NCBI GenBank assembly: GCA_023548195.1
Contig: JAJHZJ010000312.1
Span: 62,001 to 126,000 of the forward strand
DNA: 64,000 bases
Source: Bettongia penicillata ogilbyi
Lineage: Eukaryota > Chordata > Mammalia > Diprotodontia > Potoroidae
Reading direction: 5' to 3'
Shown here: positions 56,650-64,000 of the stretch, piece after piece
Layout: every line of letters starts with the position of its first letter
Position numbering within the stretch: the stretch's first letter is position 1
Made by a program: the position numbers and the translations under genes
The notes under the pieces: model-generated
The model's database searches: none
Seen by the model: only the letters and a program-made list of their open reading frames with translations
What the model was told of the DNA's origin: nothing

Positions 56650-58019
56650 TTGCTCAAACACTGTAAATTCTCAAACTTTTAAATCAGCATTTCATTTCTA
56701 GATACAGATGCTAACCACAAGATGGCCCCATAGTTGCAGCTATCTAGTTACTCCACAAGAAAATCCACCCATCACTGGAAAACAACTCAAGCTATTTTCC
56801 CATTTCTGAACCATAAATAGGATAAATGAGTTTGGACTGATCATTGTACAAACAGACAGGCTGAGTTCTTCAAGAGCGGCTTTTAAGAAATAGATTTCAA
56901 ACAACAAACTCAATACCTTCATTTGAATTAACTTTTCTCCAGAAGCCTATTATGACTGTGGTAGAGAATACCAGCTCCAGAATGCATACTTAGGAAAGAA
57001 AAAGATATCTTTCACTTCATTAAACATTTCACAAAATAGCGATCTGACCTTTGGTTTCACTGGCACAGTGAACTCCTTCTATCATTGCAGGTTAGTCTGG
57101 TGTTACATGTCAGTACCTGTCAGATATGGGACTTGAAACATTCATTATGTCACACTAACTCTTAAACTATAGATTAATATTTAAAATAAGGAAATAAAGA
57201 TATATAAATGCTAGCAAATGGAAAACTTGGTATATCAAAAGAGAACAAAGCTATGAAGAGATCCTATAATGCCTGAATTCTAAGTGTCCTCATACACAGT
57301 GATTCTCAAACTTTTCAAGAGTGCATTAAAATTTTGCAGCCCTCATCTAATATTATTTGTGCTACTAGTATCTATTGACTTAGAAAGTATATATAAAAAG
57401 AATCCAATACTGGAGCTAGAGAAGATTGGATGCTTACCCTCTCCTGCTCCAGAAAGGGTCCTTCTTCCACTGTGTTCTAATGTGTGGGAATAGTCTTAGA
57501 TTCAGTCAGGCCTGGGGAAACATGACTCATAAATGGATAAGTTAAGTATTCTTTAACTCTCTGGATCTTTAAATCCCAACCCTGGAGTTACAGGGAGAAT
57601 CATAAACTTTTAGGTTTGACTCATTCTAGGGTTTTCTTAAAAAAAATGATATTAGAAAAGTACCAGTATAAATCAAGATTAGGGCATCTGTTTATTTCCT
57701 CCATATAAAAGAAATAACTAAAATAAGAGAATCACAAGGGCACATTACAAAGGAATTAAACAAAAATCAGTAGTAAAATAACTGATCAATGAAATTATTG
57801 ATAAACTGAGTAAAATAACCACTTATACTCTCCTACGAAGTGGATACAAACATCAGAACAAGAAACAGTTTATGGAATTGCTGAATAAACATTTTACATT
57901 TCACCTCAGCTCTGCACTGTTCAAGCAATTTCCTCCAGGTAAATGTCCTCTGGCAAGCCAGACCAGAGTCTGAATCTCCTCTTCATATCCATGGCACTCT
58001 TCTTTAAGAAGGACATAGG
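56650..58019. other. Unassigned region
   Basis: No repeat recognised with confidence. 'cagtgattctcaaactttt' at 57297-57315 resembles a hAT/Charlie terminus but has no partner. Frames of 60-69 codons (56740-56922 minus, 57284-57493 plus) have no recognisable feature. Confidence 0.35.
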
Positions 58020-58023
58020 GTCA

Positions 58024-58347
58024 CAAGACAATTCCAAAAGACTCATGATGGAAAATGCTACCCACATCCAGAGAAAGGGCTATAGAGTCTGATTACAAAT
58101 CAAAGCATATTATTTTCACCCTTTTTTGTGGCTTTTCCCTTTTGTTCTGTCTTCTTTTATAACATGACTAGTGTGAACATACGTTTCCATGATTGCACGT
58201 GTACAACCTATATCAGATTGCTTGCCATCTTGAGAACCGAAGGGAGGAAGGGAGAAAAATTTGCAACTCAAAATCTTATAAAAATGAATATTGAAAATTA
58301 TCTTTACATGTAATGGAAAAAATAAAATAAAATAAATTTTTAAAAAA
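58024..58347 (+). mobile_element. L1 3' UTR, 5'-truncated insertion
   Basis: 'aattccaaaagactcatgat', 'cacatccagagaaagggcta', 'cctatatcagattgcttgcc' and 'aactcaaaatcttataaaaa' with an A-rich tail. Flanks 'aaggacatagggtca' (58009-58023) and 'aaggtataggatca' (58346-58359) suggest a diverged duplication. Good reference for the 3' terminus shared with HAL1. Confidence 0.9.
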
Positions 58348-58596
58348 GGTATAGGATCAGAATATTCCCATTGATGCCAGTGTGCCCTGACTGAAGAAAG
58401 AGGTCCTGGATCTCAGGACCTCTGGACCTCACAAAGTTGTCTTCTAAGACTGGAAATGTCCCATCGCAGCACTGCTGTTCAGTCACCTATACTCTGGAAA
58501 GAAACAGAAGTAGCCCAGAATTCAGGCTCAGGGTCTCCTAGAGAAAACATGTTCTTTACCTGCCATATGCTTTTTTCTTGGAATAGAAGACAGTGA

Positions 58597-58844
58597 GGGG
58601 CAGCTACACGGTCCTATGGATAGAATGCCATGCCTAAAAGTCAGAAAGAAGAGCTGATTTCAAATTCAGCCTCAGACACTTACTTAACTGTGTGACCCTG
58701 GGCAAGTCACTTAACTCTGTCTCAGTCTCCTTATCTGTAAAATGAGCTGGAGAAGGAAATGGTAAACCACCCCAGGATCTCAGTCAAGAATACACTGAAA
58801 GTGGTCAGGAAAAATTGGACATGACTGAAAAATGACTAAACAAA
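58597..58844 (+). mobile_element. MAR1-like SINE with BovB/RTE-type tail, full length
   Basis: Head 'ggggcagctacacggtccta', CORE 'cagcctcagacacttactta' and 'tgaccctgggcaagtcactt', then 'gagctggagaaggaaatggt', 'attggacatgactgaaaaat' and A-rich end. Flanks 'aagacagtga' (58587-58596) and 'aagacagag' (58845-58853) suggest a short duplication. Confidence 0.88.
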
Positions 58845-58849
58845 AAGAC

Positions 58850-60422
58850 AGAGTCCATCAGCAACCTCTCGCTTGGAGCACAGGGAGAACTACTTGCTAT
58901 ACAAGGAGCTGAAAGAAAAGAGAGATAGGTTCACTGAGTCATCAGTTCAGTGGCCAATAAGAGGATTGTTTCATTATACAAAGGTTCCAGTATTTCAATG
59001 CTGAGTCACACATGACCCCAGAAATTTACAGGGAAACTTACTGCTTGTTCCTACATTCTCTGTGATTTGCAAATCCCACTACATATATAATAACAAAAAG
59101 TATCTTTGTACTCCATAATGCTTTGAAATCAACTTGTATTTTACCCATTGCTACAATATCAGCATACATATAAAAATAATACTTAGGTTCATAACTTATA
59201 TCTTCATTTTATATAAGCTCAACCCTGGCCTAAAGCAGCTCTGGACTCACATGGAATGAAGAACATATTTTAAGAGTGGTTGAAAGTTGGAATTGCTTGG
59301 TTTATCCAGAAAATTATCTATTCCCTCTCTCTGGCCACCACCAGTATATGGACGGAACCACCCTCTCCCAATTCTTCCCTTCAAATGTCTCCATAGGTAA
59401 GTATTTTATTTAGTTCACTGCCATCCCTCTACATTTTTTCTGTGTTCCCAGGTTGCCAATAGCTCCTCTATGACTTCTGTTAATTTTTCCAAGGATATAC
59501 ATGTGGTATACAACATCATAAAGAAATTAGTTCTTTTTGAGAACACTGGAACAATACAGAAAAGGACGTGCATTTTTTAAAAGGAAACAAAAAAATGGAA
59601 AGTAGCCTTAATGAGAGATCCAGAACAAAGTAGGAAAAAGGGAGGTAGGAATTTCACCAATGCAAGCAGGGAGCAGCCATAGTCTCCCTTCTTCTCATTT
59701 CATTCTCTCTCCTTACAAACTTGCAGTCACAGGAATCCACCTGAGCAGATGCAGATATTACTGGAGGAAGTAGTCACTTTCCCTTCCTCCCTCTTCCAGT
59801 CATGTAGCCTTGGAAAAGTCTTCCCCTATCCTGAGCACAGTACTCATGTGACTTCTTGCAAGATTTCATTTCTCTTTCCTTTCAGATGAGAAGAGAATTT
59901 TTTCCCCACATACAAAGCAAAGTTTCTTGACTCCCAGGGCTTAGTGTAGATAAGACTTGTGTAATTTATATCTGATAGCAAATATTGATCTCTAGTGCAA
60001 TGCTACAGTAGTCCTCATTTAGTCATTCATAAACTCTTTGGGACTTTGATGATTCAAAGGGTTCCCACTAAAAAATTACTTAATGATAATGTAAACAGCA
60101 AATAATTGCTCAGTTATATTACAAATATATTTTTCCTCTGTGACAACAAGCATATGAATGTCTGAAACATTCTAGGTTTGTTTCTACAGTGATTTAAAAC
60201 TGTCATGATCATATTCACTATGATTTTTGTGTTTCTGCAGCAATTAAATCAAGCTCAGATGACATATTCTTATAGTTTCTCAATCTGTCATCAAACTGTT
60301 TCCAAACCAACATGAGGGCTTGACATCCAAGCACAAACTGATTCCCCCAGATTATAAGATGCTTGCACATACTCTCATTTATGTTCTATACTTTGCACCA
60401 AAGTAGCTATCTCATTCCCCTC
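58850..60422. other. Unassigned region
   Basis: No element, exon or RNA gene recognised; only short frames. One of the longer stretches free of obvious repeats in the window. Confidence 0.4.
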
Positions 60423-60436
60423 TGTTACCATGTAAT

Positions 60437-60752
60437 GTGTGTGTTTGTCCTTTGTTGCTGAAGAAGACCATGCCCTCAGAGAAATAATGACATGACTTGC
60501 ACTTGACTTTGTTTTGAGTGAGGGAGGGCTGTGCAGGTCACCAGCCTCACTTCTCCTCCAGAGCCATCTGATTCCAGTGACCAGATATTCATCAGGATGA
60601 CTGAAGATGACCCAGGATGAGGCAATTGGGTTTAAGTGATTTGCCCAAGGTCACACAGTTAGTGAGTGTCAAGTGTCTGAGATGAGCTTTGAACTCAGGT
60701 CCTCCTGACTCCTGCACTGGTGCTCTATCCACTGCACCACCTAGCTGACCCT
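60437..60752 (-). mobile_element. tRNA-headed SINE, second tail type, antisense, full length
   Basis: The plus strand reads the complement of the SINE at 52524: 'ttgttgctgaagaagaccat', 'gagggagggctgtgcaggtc', 'gatttgcccaaggtcacaca', 'actgcaccacctagctgacc'. A perfect 14-bp duplication 'tgttaccatgtaat' flanks it (60423-60436 and 60753-60766). Confidence 0.93.
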
Positions 60753-60766
60753 TGTTACCATGTAAT

Positions 60767-61725
60767 AGTATCTCACTGGTTGCATAATCACATAATTAAG
60801 ATATTACAAATATTTTCATTCTTGTAGCACAAATGTCAAGCTGTTTGAAAACCATGATCACTAGGCAGGGACATCTTGGAACAAGTATGGATCATCACAG
60901 ACATTCTGCAGAAATAAACCTGTATTGCTTCTCAATGTAGTATTAAGGCTACTTTCCTATTTAAACTCATTCTTTGCTTCTATTGGTCTGGCAGATTTTC
61001 AAATGAACTAGTTGGCAACCCTAGTGAGTAGAGGTTTTGTTAGATTGTAGGTGGTGTAACTATGGTGGAAGAGGAGCAAGTTATTTCTGAAGAAATTCTT
61101 TCCTTACAAAGGAGAGTTTACATATAAATTATATTAAAAAAACCATGAAATTGAACTTCAAAGCACATTTACCTTTAATGTAGTACTTATTATTGATCAG
61201 TAAAAAAAAGTTATGTCATGACAAGTTATTCATTTTTTTTGTTTGATGGCTGTTTGGAAAAAAAATTAATTTCCATATCTCAGCAAGAGAGTTTGTAAAA
61301 TTTTCCTATCACTTTTCTTTTCCACCACATATACATGTGAACAAGAATTTTTACTTCATTTACTTTTAAAATTAATATACAGAAATAAACAATGCAGAAC
61401 CAGATTTATGCTGTTTTTCTGATATTGAGCTAAATATTGCTAAACTTTGTTCAACTAAAAAAAGTTCAACATCGAAATTAAGTTTGTTGTATTGTGTCAA
61501 ATATTTTCCAAATTGCAACTTATTGTATTGAAAATGTTATTTGTAGTCAAAAAAACAAGTTGGTAAAACAAAGGAATGTAATACAACATTTTGTGTATGT
61601 ACTTAAGATATAATTATATTATTTCTTTTATTTTTTTCTAGACAATCCCACATAAAATATTCATAATTCTTTTTACCAAAGTGTTATGCTTTTATATTTA
61701 GTTTCCCTAATTATAGGTAGAATGC
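60767..61725. other. Unassigned AT-rich region
   Basis: Nothing recognised. Confidence 0.4.
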
Positions 61726-61727
61726 AT

Positions 61728-61824
61728 GAATGTATGTATGTATGTATGTATGTATCTATATACCTCTGTATCTGTGTATCTGTCTCTGTATCTATGTATC
61801 TAAGTATCTATGTATCTATCTATG

Positions 61825-61891
<67 letters not shown>
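61728..61891. repeat. (TATG)n(TATC)n tetranucleotide array
   Basis: TATG units pass through a mixed TCTG/TATC zone into about 19 perfect TATC units (61812-61891). The Tyr/Leu/Ser frames over it are artefacts. Confidence 0.97.
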
Positions 61892-61892
<1 letters not shown>

Positions 61893-61894
61893 GC

Positions 61895-62400
61895 TACAGT
61901 TCCAGGTTAGAAATCTAAGCCTGACTAACAAAAGAACAGAGATGAGTTAACTAGATGATCTTCCTATTTCATTATGGTGAGGAGTTCCTAGGCTAAGGTG
62001 GAGCATAGAGGAATTTGAGTTGGCCGTTGTTGTAGAGTGTGAATGATAGAAGAGCTTATAGACCACTAAGGATTTGGTTTAAATTGAGACCTAAAGTATC
62101 TGGAACTCTGGTGTATTGGTTCAGAGGGGCAGAATGAGAAGGAGTTTGGAGTTGAGATGGAGGCAAATACATGGATGAAGACAAGTTGGAGTGAAAGATC
62201 TGTGGCTAGCTAGATATAGGAAAGTCTGGCCAAACAGGAAAATCCAAATAGGATTCCCAAAGTCCTCTTAGGCATGGTCTCTTTCACTCCCAACTTGCTT
62301 TCACCTATGTATCTTCTTTCTACCCCCAAACTCCTTTCCACCTCCAGTTCTAGAAACTATAATCAAATGAACCACCACTACTTTTGGAAAAGGTTATATC
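61895..62400. other. Unassigned region
   Basis: No element or informative frame recognised. Confidence 0.4.
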
Positions 62401-62409
62401 AACTGATGA

Positions 62410-62565
62410 CCCTATTTTTTTGTTTCACATTCTTTTCACCTTTCAGTCCCTACTCTTCCCTACCTAACTGTCCCCTACCCCCACTCTGTGTATATGTTTT
62501 CTCTGCCATTGAAATGTAAGTTTTTTGAGGGTAGAGACTATCTTGCTTTTTTATTTATTTTACTT
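62410..62565 (+). mobile_element. L2 LINE 3' UTR fragment
   Basis: Pyrimidine-rich lead, then 'gccattgaaatgtaagtttt' and 'ttgagggtagagactatctt' match the late L2 3' UTR block 'agactgtaagctccttgagggcagggactgt'. The last 50 bases of L2 are not preserved. Confidence 0.65.
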
Positions 62566-63170
62566 TTCTCAACCAAAGGTTTCCCAGCCCTCATTTTATC
62601 TGAATTAGGATATTCTTTTGCATTCACCTCTTCCTAGACTGAGAACATAAACAGTGTAACCCTTCCCCCAATAATCAGCATCTTCTTTTGAGACAGGAGG
62701 AAAATATTCACACCCTTACCTCTTTGCCTTTCCAGTTTGTCATTCCAAATAGTGATAGATGTCAGCCCCATGCAAATTATCCTGAAGCTTTGAGAAGTCT
62801 AAAAATAGCAGTAGAATGCCTGGAATGGGGAGGGACAGAGTTGGCAGATACTGCAATTTTACTGCAAAAACAAATGGGAACATATGTCTCTATTACACTA
62901 GATTTCTTTGTTCTTCTATGTATTGATAATATGTATTTTCGACTCCCTGACTGTAGTTTCACTGTCCAGCTTGTAACCCAGTCCCAGCACCTAAAAAAAA
63001 AAAGTTGCAAATACTGTGTTTAATCAAAAAACAGCATACTTGCCATATTAAACATTAATTCTTGAGTTAACCAAATTTTTCTTCCGATCAACTATCTTCT
63101 GATTCTATAAGAGAAGATAATCAAATATGCTTGATGAAATTCTGCAGGAATTATTAAGCTAATGTCCATA
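62566..63170. other. Unassigned region with a 111-codon frame
   Basis: A plus-strand frame (62688-63023) overlaps a 77-codon minus-strand frame. Neither shows a domain or a signal. A run of A at 62992-63002 lies near its end. No gene called. Confidence 0.3.
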
Positions 63171-63171
63171 A

Positions 63172-63789
63172 TAGCTGAGATTCCCAAACTTATTTGGCCT
63201 ATCACCCTCTTTAAAACAAAATTACTCAGTGCCCCCCTGGAAATCTACTTTCTTTAACCCCTTAATTTTTTTAATTACATCATTTCAAAAAATAGAAAAT
63301 ATTTTTAAATGCATCTTAAACTTCATAAGTCATTGAAAATTTTTGGTTTTTTCTGCATTGAAATTTTGATGATGCAATATTACATCATGTAACTGTATAG
63401 TGTCTTACGGTAAACAAGTTATTATACAGACACATTCCTGCTAATGCATGCTGAATTTCTCAACAATGAGCAACATGCTTGCCTGCCAACACTTGCTTGT
63501 TAAGACCTGTCTGGAGACTTGAACATTGATCAGTTATAATTTGCATTTTGTGTGTTTATTTGGAAAAAAAAAAATGTAACCACTATGACTTTAACTCAAT
63601 TACACATTAGATGCAACATGTATGAAAGTTTTTTTTAAATTTTCTTCTCTTTATTCCTTATGCTTCCACTGCCCTCTTACTTTTTATTCAATGCCCCCTA
63701 GTTGTACCCAAATCTACTACTGCCTTTTGGAGCATTCAATCACCCTCCAGGGGACAATATTGCCCACTTTGGAAACCTACTAAACACTA
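63172..63789. mobile_element. hAT-like DNA transposon remnant with inverted arms
   Basis: Left: 'tgagattcccaaacttattt' and 'agtgcccccctggaaat'. Right: 'ccctccaggggacaatattg' and 'cccactttggaaacctact'. The two sides are imperfect inverted repeats, and the AT-rich middle lacks a frame. I recall similar elements in marsupials, probably hAT-derived; the exact family is not known to me. Confidence 0.6.
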
Positions 63790-64000
63790 GACTCTATTTT
63801 TCTGTTTTGAACTGAGGTGACCCCGTGGTGCCATGTTAGTGTTTCTAATCTTTTGACTTCCTGTCAGTGTTTTCTTAGCTAAGTCAATGGCTGTAGGTTG
63901 CACACTTAATGATTTCTAGAATGAGTTTAGTCCTGAGGTGTTTCTATATCTGGTTGGACTCCCCATTGAAGATCTACCAATTCCTTCTTGGTATCTTGCC

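Noticed and set aside
61686..61918. Tyr-Leu-Ser-Ile repeat proteins
   Set aside because: They are translations of the TATC array.
1..64000. CRISPR array, operon, tRNA or rRNA gene
   Set aside because: No regularly spaced repeats with unique spacers, no bacterial-type gene organisation, and no RNA gene signatures; tRNA-like segments are SINE heads.

Overview
The window looks like AT-rich, gene-poor nuclear DNA from a marsupial. I infer this from the repeat content: marsupial-type LINE-1 with its ORF1-only relative HAL1 (half-L1), tRNA/CORE-type SINEs of the therian and marsupial kinds (THER1/MIR, and MAR1-like SINEs with RTE/BovB-like tails), old L2 and CR1/L3 LINEs, an RTE 3' end, hAT-type fossils and long microsatellites. 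Families were recognised by eye; no library search was run, and no species can be fixed.

I find no host protein-coding gene, tRNA, rRNA or CRISPR. The longest open frames (about 100-150 codons) are either LINE debris (for example the 149-codon frame at 56159-56608 in an L2 ORF2) or unassigned frames with no recognisable domain (2268-2633 minus, 9757-10095 plus, 22257-22574 plus, 62688-63023 plus). The window is best read as intergenic or deep intronic.

Layout. 1-7.2 kb: unassigned DNA with short L2, THER1 and L1 tails. 7.2-9.6 kb: a HAL1 copy. 10.4-11.2 kb: antisense L2. 13.3-20.5 kb: an antisense L1 tail and then a near full-length, decayed L1 with recognisable 5' UTR, ORF1, spacer, ORF2 and 3' end. 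20.7-26 kb: hAT, L2, CR1/L3, THER1 and L1 fragments. 26.4-31.2 kb: a composite L1 block (sense head, internally deleted antisense L1 with two tandem 5'-UTR units, sense ORF2 piece). 31.6-37 kb: SINE-rich with a (GGAA)n array. 37.1-39.4 kb: a HAL1 copy with a clear target-site duplication (TSD). 40.7-46 kb: hAT, a fold-back element, MIR/THER1, L1 and HAL1 tails. 46.9-53.4 kb: a multi-level nest in which an old L1 carries an SINE and a solo-LTR-like element, and the latter carries an antisense HAL1 and another SINE. 53.5-58.3 kb: nested MIRs, THER1, an RTE 3' end joined to an L2 ORF2, an L1 tail. 58.6-64 kb: two SINEs, a tetranucleotide array, an L2 end and a hAT-like element.

The most useful observations concern retrotransposon biology. 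HAL1 copies carry a stretch after ORF1 that matches the L1 inter-ORF spacer, and they end at one of two alternative L1-like 3' termini. A pair of tandem L1 5'-UTR monomers is visible. The 46.9-53.4 kb nest gives a readable order of insertions.
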